Shown: one piece after another, positions 7,993-15,632 of the stretch
Layout: every line of letters starts with the position of its first letter
Numbering within the stretch: the stretch's first letter is position 1
Assembly: GCA_963795385.1 (NCBI GenBank)
Contig: CAWCHK010000014.1
Location: 957,598 to 1,021,597 of the forward strand
Origin: CAVURS01 sp963795385
Lineage (GTDB): Bacteria > Actinomycetota > Actinomycetes > Actinomycetales > CAVURS01
Direction: 5' to 3'
Length of the DNA stretch: 64,000 nucleotides
Notes under the pieces: generated by a model
The model's input: only the letters and a program-made list of their open reading frames with translations
The model's database searches: none
Told to the model about the DNA's origin: nothing
Translations under genes and position numbers: made by a program

Positions 7993-8754
7993 TCATCGGC
8001 CCAAATATACTTCGATGACGCGCGGGTCATTGCTGACGTGGTCGATCGAACCCTCCGACAGCACCGAGCCCTCGTGCAACACCGTGACCTTCACATCCAA
8101 CGCACGAACGAACGCCATGTCGTGCTCCACCACAACCACGCTGCGCGTAAGGTTGATTTCCCGCAGCAACTCGGCAGTCTGCTCGGTCTCGGCGTCCGTC
8201 ATGCCTGCCACCGGTTCATCGACCAGTAGCAGCTGCGGTTCCTGTGCCAGTAGCATGCCAATTTCCAGCCATTGCTTCTGGCCATGCGACAAATCGGCTG
8301 CAGTCCTGCGCCGATGGTCAGTCAACCGCGTAGTGACAAGAATTTCCTCGATACGCTGCCGTTCCGCCGGCGTCTCGCGCGCCCAGAGGGCAAATCGGGG
8401 CCTGCGGTCCTCGGCCAGTGATAACAGCAGATTATCCCACACCGTGTGCGGCTCGAACACAGTCGGCTTCTGGAACTTGCGGCCTATTCCCAGCGACGCG
8501 ATTGCCGGTTCATCGAGACGTGTCAGATCGGTGTCCTTGCCAAAAACCACCTTGCCCTGATCAGGCCGTGTCTTGCCGGTAATCACGTCCATCATGGTGG
8601 TCTTGCCGGCGCCGTTCGGTCCGATGACCGCGCGCATCTCGCCGGCCTCGAGGACCAACGACAGGGCGTTCAACGCGCGGAAGCCATCGAAACTGACGGT
8701 GACGCCGTCAAGGTAAAGCAGCGTATCGTGCAGTTCCGCGCTGACGTCGCTCAT
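7993..8754 (-). CDS. urtD: Urea ABC transporter ATP-binding protein UrtD
   Basis: 253 residues, LivG-like ATPase. Walker A is IGPNGAGKTTMMDVITGKT; the Q-loop/insert FQKPTVFEPHTVWDNL is typical of UrtD, signature LSHGQKQWLEIGML, Walker B LLLVDEPVAGMTDAE, switch VVVEHDM. The insert FEPHTVWDNL and the HGQKQ signature separate UrtD from branched-chain amino-acid LivG proteins. The ATG overlaps the urtC stop as ATGA, so expression of the two is coupled. Frame is intact. Confidence 0.94.
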   Translation of the reverse strand: MSDVSAELHDTLLYLDGVTVSFDGFRALNALSLVLEAGEMRAVIGPNGAGKTTMMDVITGKTRPDQGKVVFGKDTDLTRLDEPAIASLGIGRKFQKPTVFEPHTVWDNLLLSLAEDRRPRFALWARETPAERQRIEEILVTTRLTDHRRRTAADLSHGQKQWLEIGMLLAQEPQLLLVDEPVAGMTDAETEQTAELLREINLTRSVVVVEHDMAFVRALDVKVTVLHEGSVLSEGSIDHVSNDPRVIEVYLGR

Positions 8755-9869
8755 CCGGTGACCTCCCCCGCCGCAGCGTGGGCCGGTGTCGGTTCGGGTA
8801 CGTCGGTCGGCTTGCGTCGCCGAAGCAAGCCCATAATGCCGCGTGGCAGGAACAGCGTCACGAATATGAACATCGCACCGAGCGCGTACAACCAGAGCGA
8901 CGGCAGCGCACTGGTGAAATAGGTCTTACCCAGGTTGACCAGTACTGCGCCGAGGATCGCGCCCGACAAGGTGCCACGGCCGCCAACTGCGACCCAGATC
9001 ACGGCCTCGATCGAATTGGCAGGCGAGAACTCGGATGGATTGATAATGCCGACCTGCGGCACGTAAAGCGCTCCACCAATGCCTGCCATCACGGCCGACA
9101 GCACCCAAACGACAAGCTTGTACGACTCCGGGCGGTACCCTAGGAAACGCGTGCGCGATTCCGCATCGCGCACTGCGATCAATACCTTGCCGAAACGCGA
9201 GGTGACCAAGTAACGCGCCATCAGGAACTGTCCGGACAGAAACACGGCGGTAATCACCAGCAAGGCGCATCGCGTGGCTTCTGCCTGCACTGGAAAACCA
9301 AGCAGATCCTTGAAGTCGGTCATGCCGTTGTTGCCGCCGAAACCCATATCGTTGCGGAAGAACGCCAGCAACAGAGCGTAGGTCAGCGCCTGGGTGATGA
9401 TCGACAGATATACGCCGGTGACACGTGAGCGAAATGCCAGCCAGCCGAACACAAGAGCCAGCAGACCAGGCACCAGCACGACCATCAGCACGGTGAAGCC
9501 GAACCACTCGAAGCCGTGCCAGTACCAGGGCAGTTCGTGCCAGCCTAGAAACACCATGAAGTCCGGCAGGTTGGCGTTACCGTACACGCCGCGCGCGCCG
9601 ATCTGGCGCATCAGGTGCATGCCCATGGCGTAACCGCCGAGTGCGAAGAACGCCGCATGGCCCAACGAGAGAATTCCGGCAAATCCCCAGACCAGGTCGA
9701 CCGCCAGGGCCAACATCGCAAAGCACAGGTACTTGCCGATCAATGCGATGGCGTAGGTCGGCACGTGCGCGGCGGCCGATGGCTCGGTGCCAAGGTTCAA
9801 CATGGCAAGAGTGATGGCACCGCCCAGTACGAACACCAAAGTCAGCGTCGATGTGCGATCGAGGGTCAT
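8751..9869 (-). CDS. urtC: Urea ABC transporter permease UrtC
   Basis: 372 residues from the ATG at 9869, chosen because it overlaps the urtB stop (ATGA); the open frame extends further upstream only as a shadow of urtB. It is a LivM-type permease with about ten membrane segments; landmarks are DLVWGFAGILSLGHAAFFALGG, the UrtC-specific loop with NLPDFMVFLGW and WYWHGFEWF, FRSRVTGVYLSIITQALTYA, and EAVIWVAVGGRGTLSGAILGA near the end. It forms the membrane channel with UrtB. A Pro/Ala-rich 25-residue tail follows the last helix. Confidence 0.94.
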   Translation of the reverse strand: MTLDRTSTLTLVFVLGGAITLAMLNLGTEPSAAAHVPTYAIALIGKYLCFAMLALAVDLVWGFAGILSLGHAAFFALGGYAMGMHLMRQIGARGVYGNANLPDFMVFLGWHELPWYWHGFEWFGFTVLMVVLVPGLLALVFGWLAFRSRVTGVYLSIITQALTYALLLAFFRNDMGFGGNNGMTDFKDLLGFPVQAEATRCALLVITAVFLSGQFLMARYLVTSRFGKVLIAVRDAESRTRFLGYRPESYKLVVWVLSAVMAGIGGALYVPQVGIINPSEFSPANSIEAVIWVAVGGRGTLSGAILGAVLVNLGKTYFTSALPSLWLYALGAMFIFVTLFLPRGIMGLLRRRKPTDVPEPTPAHAAAGEVTG

Positions 9870-11458
9870 GCCTCTGCCGCACGCCCCTTGAGCGGGAACA
9901 TACCCCGTGGACGCCGCTGGATGAACAGGATCAGCATCACCAACACGGCGATCTTTCCCAGCACCGCCCCCGCGACAGGCTCGAGGAATTTGTTGAGGAT
10001 GCCCAGCGTGAGAGCTCCCATTACGGTGCCCCACAGATTGCCAACCCCACCAAACACCACGACCATGAAGCTGTCGATAATGTAGCTCTGGCCAAGGTTA
10101 GGCGAGACGTTGTCGATCTGGCTCAACGCCACGCCGGCCATGCCGGCGACGCCGGAGCCCAGGCCGAAGGTCAGTGCGTCGATCCAGGGCGTCCGGATGC
10201 CCATCGCCGCAGCCATTTGCCGGTTCTGCGTCACCGCACGCATCGCCAGGCCAAGCGATGTAAAGCGCAGCGCGGCCATCAGCGCTGCAAGCACAAGGAA
10301 GGCAAACACGATGATGTAAAGCCGATTATAGGTGATGATGAGGCCACCGACCTGGGTCAGCCCGCTCATCCAGTCAGGCGTACCGACATCGCGATTGTTG
10401 GCGCCGAAGATCGAGCGCACCGCCTGCTGCAATACGAGTGACAGTCCCCAGGTCGCCAGCAAAGTCTCCAATGGTCGTCCGTACAACCAGCGGATCAAGG
10501 TGCGCTCGATGGCGATGCCAATTAGCCCGGCTACGGCGAAGGCGAGCGGCACTGCGATCAGCAGGCTGGCGCCAAACAGTCCTGGAGCACTGTCGCGAAT
10601 GACCTGCTGTACAACGAATGTGACATAGGCGCCGATCATCACCATCTCGCCATGCGCCATATTGATCACGCCCATGACGCCAAACGTAATGGCGAGGCCA
10701 GCCGCAGCCAGCAACAGCACCGAACCCAGTGACAGGCCGTAATACACGCTCTGCAGGATGCTCCAGATTTGCAGATTGCGATCGATCGCCACAATTGCCG
10801 CGGCCACCGCAATGGATACCGCGGGTGGTTGGCCGGACAGGGAATCCAGCAGGCTGCGGCTGTCCATGTCGCCGCGCGCGCGCAGTATTTCGACAGCTGC
10901 GAGCCTGTCGGCCTCCTTGCTGTCAGCGGACGACAATGTTGCCGCGGCACGGGCCTGTTCGAGACGCAGTTTGATGCCGGCGTCAGCCTCGTGAGCGAGC
11001 GCGCGCTCCAGTGCGGGCAATGCGGCGGGATCGTGCGAGTGAAACACTGCTTCAGCTGCCGCCATGCGGATCGATGCATCTGGAGCGAACAGACGGAGGC
11101 TGCCAAGAGCAGCTTCCACCGCGCCGCGCACTGGGTTATTCATCCGCACCTGCTTGAGACCACTGGCCATCACATCGGGTGCAGGATTGCCGGTCACAGC
11201 ATCCAGGATCGCGCCATCGCTCTTGATAAACAACGTGTGGTCGGAGGTGCGGGCGTAAAGATTGCCATCTTGCATTGCCGATAGAATGGTCGCAGCACGC
11301 GGATCGCCCGAGAAGGCTAGTAGTTCAACGCCATGGCGGATGGTATCGAAGCTCGGCGACGCCAATGCGGTAAGACCTTCGTCGGCCGATTGCGCGTGCG
11401 CTCCGGGCGACGCGAGCGACAGTACGACAGTCAGCAACAGCCAGACGAAGAATTGCAT
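9866..11458 (-). CDS. urtB: Urea ABC transporter permease UrtB
   Basis: 530 residues from the ATG at 11458 (MQFFVWLLLTVVLSL), which gives a signal-peptide-like N-terminus ending near GAHAQSADEG. The first ~230 residues are a periplasmic, alpha-helical repeat-like domain that UrtB proteins carry and LivH proteins lack. The LivH-type permease follows, with GLAITFGVMGVINMAHGEMVMIGA, QQAVRSIFGANNRDVGTPDWM and NLGQSYIIDSFMVVVFGGVGN. Upstream lies a strong hairpin separating it from urtA. The gene is intact and overlaps urtC by four bases. Confidence 0.93.
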   Translation of the reverse strand: MQFFVWLLLTVVLSLASPGAHAQSADEGLTALASPSFDTIRHGVELLAFSGDPRAATILSAMQDGNLYARTSDHTLFIKSDGAILDAVTGNPAPDVMASGLKQVRMNNPVRGAVEAALGSLRLFAPDASIRMAAAEAVFHSHDPAALPALERALAHEADAGIKLRLEQARAAATLSSADSKEADRLAAVEILRARGDMDSRSLLDSLSGQPPAVSIAVAAAIVAIDRNLQIWSILQSVYYGLSLGSVLLLAAAGLAITFGVMGVINMAHGEMVMIGAYVTFVVQQVIRDSAPGLFGASLLIAVPLAFAVAGLIGIAIERTLIRWLYGRPLETLLATWGLSLVLQQAVRSIFGANNRDVGTPDWMSGLTQVGGLIITYNRLYIIVFAFLVLAALMAALRFTSLGLAMRAVTQNRQMAAAMGIRTPWIDALTFGLGSGVAGMAGVALSQIDNVSPNLGQSYIIDSFMVVVFGGVGNLWGTVMGALTLGILNKFLEPVAGAVLGKIAVLVMLILFIQRRPRGMFPLKGRAAEA

Positions 11459-11480
11459 CCGCGCGCCTTCAGAAACCGTC

Positions 11481-11513
11481 GGGGGTGACCCGGGGAGGAG
11501 TTGGGTCACCCCC
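11481..11513 (-). promoter_or_regulatory. Strong intercistronic hairpin between urtA and urtB
   Basis: GGGGGTGACCC, an 11-base loop (GGGGAGGAGTT on the plus strand), then GGGTCACCCCC: a perfect, almost all-GC 11-bp stem, 23 bases after the urtA stop and 22 bases before the urtB ATG. No T-run follows. In many binding-protein ABC operons such a hairpin stabilises the upstream mRNA or partly terminates transcription, giving excess binding protein over permease; that role is inferred here. Confidence 0.7.
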
Positions 11514-11536
11514 ATGGGGGCGATCAGCTCAGACCA

Positions 11537-12880
11537 TCAGGCCTTCTTGCCGCCGCCCGAACCGCACTTGCCGGTTTTGACGTTGAAGGCGCCGCAGTGC
11601 AACGGTTCGCGCCAATCTCCGATCAGATCCCTGGTGTCCTCAACATATGGTGACCATTCCTGCGCAACCACCAGGCCAGGGGTCTGCGAGACGATGTTGA
11701 ACTGACCATCACCCTGGATTTCGCCAATCAACACGGGCTTGGTGATGTGATGGTTCGGCATCATGGCTGAATAGCCACCAGACAGATTGGGCACCGACAC
11801 GCCAATCAGCGCATCGATGACAGCGTCAGGCGCCGTCGTCCCGGCCTTCTCGACGCCCTTTACCCACATATTGAACCCAATGACATGCGCCTCCATTGGA
11901 TCGTTGGTGGTGCGCTTCGGATTCTTGGTGAACTGCTTCCAGGCCTCGATGAACCTCTTGTTGTCGGCGTTGTCGACACTTTCGAAATAATTCCACGCCG
12001 CGAGATGACCGACCAGCGGCTTTGTGTCGATGCCTGCGAGTTCCTCTTCGCCGACGCTGAATGCAACCACCGGGATGTCGGTCGCCTTGATGCCCTGGTT
12101 GCCCAGTTCTTTGTAGAATGGCACGTTGGCGTCACCATTGATGGTAGATACCACGGCGGTCTTCTTGCCGGAGGAACCAAACTTCTTGATCGAGGCCACG
12201 ATGTTCTGCCAATCGGAATGGCCGAATGGTGTGTAGTTGATCAGGATATCTTCCTGCTTCACGCCCTTCACCTTGAGGTAAGCCTCCAGGATCTGGTTGG
12301 TGGTGCGCGGATAGACATAATCGGTTCCGGCCAGCACCCAGCGCTGCACCTTCTCTTCCGACATCAAGTAGTCAACCGCCGGGATGGCCTGCTGGTTCGG
12401 CGCCGCGCCGGTGTAGAACACGTTGCGGCTGCACTCCTGGCCTTCATACTGCACCGGATAGAACAGGATGCCGTTGAGTTCCTCGAAGACCGGCAGGACG
12501 GATTTGCGCGACACCGACGTCCAGCAACCGAACACCGCTGCGCATTTATCAACTGACAGCAGTCCTCTCGCCTTCTCGGCGAAGAGCGGCCAGTTGGACG
12601 CCGGATCAACCACCACGGCTTCCAACTTCCGCCCGAGCACTCCGCCCTTGGCGTTCTGCTGTTCGATTAGCATCAGCATGACGTCCTTCAGCGTGGTCTC
12701 GCTGATCGCCATGGTGCCGGAGAGCGAATGCAGGATACCGACCTTGATAGGGCCGGTCTCAGCCGCATTGGCCGGTGCAATCATTGTTGTCTTGGCGACG
12801 CCCAGTGCGGCCAGCGTCACGGTTGCGGCGCCGAGTCCGCCGAGGCCGCGACGCGTGATTGCGTTTTTGTTTGGTTCCAT
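11537..12880 (-). CDS. urtA: Urea ABC transporter substrate-binding protein UrtA
   Basis: 447 residues from the ATG at 12880 (MEPNKNAITRRGLGG). The twin Arg followed by a hydrophobic stretch and PANAAE suggests Tat or Sec export to the periplasm. The mature part is a type I periplasmic binding fold close to UrtA/FmdD: IKVGILHSLSGTMAISE, VFGCWTSVSRKSVLPVFE, LFYPVQYEGQECSRNVFYTGA, DYVYPRTTNQILEAYL and SDWQNIVASIKKF. It captures urea for UrtBCDE. An AGGGAA stretch lies about ten bases before the ATG. It is first in the transcription unit, so the promoter should lie in 12881-13145; I see no convincing sigma-54 element there. Confidence 0.95.
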   Translation of the reverse strand: MEPNKNAITRRGLGGLGAATVTLAALGVAKTTMIAPANAAETGPIKVGILHSLSGTMAISETTLKDVMLMLIEQQNAKGGVLGRKLEAVVVDPASNWPLFAEKARGLLSVDKCAAVFGCWTSVSRKSVLPVFEELNGILFYPVQYEGQECSRNVFYTGAAPNQQAIPAVDYLMSEEKVQRWVLAGTDYVYPRTTNQILEAYLKVKGVKQEDILINYTPFGHSDWQNIVASIKKFGSSGKKTAVVSTINGDANVPFYKELGNQGIKATDIPVVAFSVGEEELAGIDTKPLVGHLAAWNYFESVDNADNKRFIEAWKQFTKNPKRTTNDPMEAHVIGFNMWVKGVEKAGTTAPDAVIDALIGVSVPNLSGGYSAMMPNHHITKPVLIGEIQGDGQFNIVSQTPGLVVAQEWSPYVEDTRDLIGDWREPLHCGAFNVKTGKCGSGGGKKA

Positions 12881-13145
12881 AAAGTCTGTTCCCTGTCCGT
12901 TCTGTTTCGTGGCGAGACTGGCAGGTCTCGCGACACCGGCCAGGGTCAGTGCAACCCCCATGCCACAAATTCGTGAGTTCGCACCTGGGGCAAGTGCCAT
13001 CCGTTGGACAGCGATTGCAGGTTATGGAGGCAGACTGACGTCCCCTGACCAAAATTTAACCAAACCAGGGACGCTTGCTGAAACCGCCAGACTGGGGTCG
13101 GATGACGGTCACCGAAAAACCAGCGGCCCTCGGGAGCAGAAAGCC

Positions 13146-13445
13146 ATGATCCATGTCCTCGCTATCATTACCGCCAAGCCTGGAATGCGCAGCGTGATCC
13201 TCAAGGAGTTCCACGCCAACATGCCTGCAGTGCATGCCGAAAACGGCTGCATCGAGTACGGGCCGGCGATCGATGCCGAGGGCTTCCCGACGAAATTCGG
13301 CGATGACACCTTTGTGGTGATCGAGAAATGGGAAAGCGCTGAGGCCCTGAAGGCCCATGCCGCCTCGCCGCATATGGCGGCTTACGCCGCCAAAACCCGC
13401 GAGATGATCGCAAACCGTGTAATCCACGTATTGGCGCCAGGCTGA
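13146..13445 (+). CDS. Antibiotic biosynthesis monooxygenase (ABM) fold protein
   Basis: 99 residues, a single ferredoxin-like ABM domain: MIHVLAIITAKPGMRSVIL, a second strand with ENGCIEYGPAIDAEG, VVIEKWESAEALKAHAASPH and a final helix. The His in AASPHMAAY and the EKWES strand match the YgiN/ABM family of small quinol or polyketide oxygenases and stress proteins; the real substrate cannot be told. GGGAGC precedes the ATG at 13146 by about eight bases. It is transcribed divergently from urtA and stands alone, with 264 bases to minC in which I see no gene. Confidence 0.85.
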   Translation: MIHVLAIITAKPGMRSVILKEFHANMPAVHAENGCIEYGPAIDAEGFPTKFGDDTFVVIEKWESAEALKAHAASPHMAAYAAKTREMIANRVIHVLAPG

Positions 13446-13709
13446 GCGGGAGCCCGGTCGCCTTCACTACCCGGATTGCGAAGCTCGGAGCCGCCGCAAT
13501 CTTGCCCACCTGCTACGGGCATGAGATGGCCCGCGGCGCTGTGCTCTTGGCAGTGATCCATGGCGACTCGGCGGCGATTCGCATCAGCGACTCGGCAACC
13601 GCCGAGTTTTCCACAGCATCTGATGAAATATCCACAGACCATTCTTATTGAAACGTAATCTGCTGCAGTTCTGGTTGACCGGACGCGCGCGCGTCGGTAC
13701 GCCTGATAT

Positions 13710-14420
13710 GTGCCAACAGTCGATTCGCAGCCATTCATCAAGGTCCGGGGCCGTTCTTTCATGGCGCTGGTGCTTGCGCCGGAACCGCCGGTGCAAGCTT
13801 GGCTCGACGCGCTTGATGGACAAATCGCGCGCTCGCCGTCTTTCTTCGAAGGGCGGCCGGTGGTGCTTGATCTCGCAGCGCTGCCGCGCGAGCAACCCGA
13901 TGTCGCGGGCCTGCTGCTAGGCCTCGGTGCGCGCGGCGTCCGCATCATTGGCACCGAGGGTGCGCATCCATCGTGGCAGGGCCTCGAAGCCTGGGCACCG
14001 CTCCACGCGAATACCACGCGTCCTGCGCGTCCGGTCGAGGTTCCGGATGAGCGGCGCAGCACGGCTTCAGCGACAATCGCCCAGCAGGAAGCCAACGCGC
14101 TGCTGATCGATCATCCGGTGCGGTCCGGGCAGTCCGTGGTCTATGACAAGGGTGACGTGACCATCATCGGCTCGGTTGCATCCGGGGCCGAGGTGATTGC
14201 CGGTGGTTCCATTCATATCTACGGCGCGCTGCGTGGTCGCGCTATTGCCGGCCTCACCGGCAACAATCACGCGCGGATCTTCTGCCGCAAGCTCGAAGCC
14301 GAATTGCTGGCGATCGACGGCGTCTACCAGACCGCTGACGACATGAATACGACGCTGCGCGGCAAGCCGGTGCAGGCCTGGCTCACCGGCGAGGCGATGA
14401 TGTTGGCAACGCTCGACTGA
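13710..14420 (+). CDS. minC: Septum site-determining protein MinC
   Basis: 236 residues. MinC blocks FtsZ polymerisation away from mid-cell when carried to the membrane by MinD. The N-terminal domain (PFIKVRGRSFMALVLAPE, SPSFFEGRPVVLDLAAL) and the C-terminal beta-helix domain (VYDKGDVTIIGSVASGAEVIAGGSIHIYGALRGRAIAG and following) are both present. The first 20 residues of that segment, with GD, G and A/G repeats, are diagnostic. The likely start is GTG at 13710, because the first beta strand starts just after it; the ATG at 13761 would truncate it. It lies 14 bases upstream of minD in a minCDE operon. Confidence 0.95.
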   Translation: MPTVDSQPFIKVRGRSFMALVLAPEPPVQAWLDALDGQIARSPSFFEGRPVVLDLAALPREQPDVAGLLLGLGARGVRIIGTEGAHPSWQGLEAWAPLHANTTRPARPVEVPDERRSTASATIAQQEANALLIDHPVRSGQSVVYDKGDVTIIGSVASGAEVIAGGSIHIYGALRGRAIAGLTGNNHARIFCRKLEAELLAIDGVYQTADDMNTTLRGKPVQAWLTGEAMMLATLD

Positions 14421-14434
14421 CAGGGGAGAAAGAG

Positions 14435-15253
14435 ATGGCCACGGTTCTCGTCGTGACATCCGGTAAGGGCGGTGTCGGCAAGACGACATCGACGGCCGCC
14501 CTCGGCGCCGCACTGGCGCAGACCGGCCAGAATGTCGTCGTGGTCGATTTCGATGTCGGGCTGCGCAATCTGGACCTTGTAATGGGTGCCGAGCGGCGCG
14601 TCGTCTTCGACCTGATCAATGTTGTGCAGGGCGATGCGAAACTCCCGCAGGCTCTGATCCGCGACAAGCGGCTCGATACGCTGTCGTTGTTGCCGGCGTC
14701 GCAGACGCGCGACAAGGACGCATTGACGGCCGAAGGTGTCACCCGGGTGATTGGTGAGTTGCGTGAGAAATTCGATTGGGTGATATGCGACAGCCCGGCC
14801 GGGATCGAACGCGGTGCCATGCTCGCAATGCGCCATGCGGACATGGCTGTCGTAGTGACCAATCCTGAAGTTTCGTCGGTGCGCGATTCGGATCGCATTA
14901 TCGGCATGCTCAATTCCAAGACCGTGAAGGCCGAAAAGGGCGAGCGCCTGGAAAAGCATCTGCTGCTGACGCGATATGATCCAGCGCGTGCGGCGCGCGG
15001 TGAAATGTTGAACACCGAGGACGTCCTGGAGATTCTGTCCATCCCGCTGCTTGGCATCATTCCGGAAAGCGAGGAGGTATTGCGTTCGTCCAATCTGGGC
15101 ACGCCGGTGACCCTGGGAAATCCGAACAGCGCCCCGGCACGCGCCTACTTCGAGGCGGCCCGGCAACTCAAGGGCGAGACGCTGGTGGTCACAGTTCCCA
15201 CTGAGCGGCGGAGCTTCGTGGGTCGCCTGTTCGGTCGGAGGGCTGTCGCATGA
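14435..15253 (+). CDS. minD: Septum site-determining ATPase MinD
   Basis: 272 residues. It has the deviant Walker A SGKGGVGKTTSTAALGAAL, VVVVDFDVGLRNLDLVMGAE, DSPAGIERGAMLAMRHAD and VTNPEVSSVRDSDRIIGML, all MinD hallmarks. The C-terminal basic amphipathic segment (SFVGRLFGRR) is the membrane-targeting helix. ATP-bound MinD dimerises on the membrane, recruits MinC and is displaced by MinE. A strong ribosome site (AGGGGAGAAAGAG) precedes the ATG, and the stop overlaps minE as ATGA. Confidence 0.97.
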   Translation: MATVLVVTSGKGGVGKTTSTAALGAALAQTGQNVVVVDFDVGLRNLDLVMGAERRVVFDLINVVQGDAKLPQALIRDKRLDTLSLLPASQTRDKDALTAEGVTRVIGELREKFDWVICDSPAGIERGAMLAMRHADMAVVVTNPEVSSVRDSDRIIGMLNSKTVKAEKGERLEKHLLLTRYDPARAARGEMLNTEDVLEILSIPLLGIIPESEEVLRSSNLGTPVTLGNPNSAPARAYFEAARQLKGETLVVTVPTERRSFVGRLFGRRAVA

Positions 15254-15549
15254 ACCTGCTGAGCCTGTTCCGCCGCAACAATTCTGCGCCGGTCGCCCGC
15301 GAGCGGCTGCAAGTGCTGTTGGCGCATGAGCGCGCGTTTGTCGGCCAATCCGATCTGCTAGCCGTGCTGCAGGAGGAGATCATAGCGGTCATCGCCAAGC
15401 ACGTGACGATTGAGCGCGAGAAAATACAGATCAAGCTGGATCGCGGCGATCCGGTATCCACGCTGGAGATCGACGTGGAGGTGCCAAGCTACGCTGCGGC
15501 GGCGGCAATCCGCCGGCGGGAGAGATCTCTGCCGGCCGCCGCTACTTAG
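15250..15549 (+). CDS. minE: Cell division topological specificity factor MinE
   Basis: 99 residues. The N-terminal membrane-binding and MinD-contact region (MNLLSLFRRNNSAPVARERL, VLLAHER) and the EIIAVIAKHV segment followed by the dimerisation domain (LDRGDPVSTLEIDVEVP) match the family. MinE stimulates MinD ATPase and makes the Min system oscillate. ATGA overlap with minD. The product ends in an Ala/Arg-rich tail. The gene is followed after 83 bases by the convergent end of treY. Confidence 0.96.
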   Translation: MNLLSLFRRNNSAPVARERLQVLLAHERAFVGQSDLLAVLQEEIIAVIAKHVTIEREKIQIKLDRGDPVSTLEIDVEVPSYAAAAAIRRRERSLPAAAT

Positions 15550-15632
15550 CGCGGGCGCACACCGTACCGACCCACCGATCGCCTGGAAGACTGCGCGAAT
15601 TGCTGGGCGGAAAAGCGCAGCGTATTCCGCCA

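Noticed and set aside
7036..8229. 397-codon plus-strand frame opposite urtE and urtD
   Set aside because: It is the complement of two clear ABC ATPase genes and has no motif of its own.
12881..13145. Possible NtrC or sigma-54 sites upstream of urtA (GCAC...GTGC repeat; TGGCAC on the minus strand)
   Set aside because: The GCACC/GTGC halves are two bases too far apart for an NtrC site, and no TTGC lies at the required distance from TGGCAC.
12468..13445. 325-codon plus-strand frame ending in the ABM gene
   Set aside because: Only the last 99 codons resemble a protein family; the rest is the complement of urtA, and an ATG with ribosome site exists at 13146.
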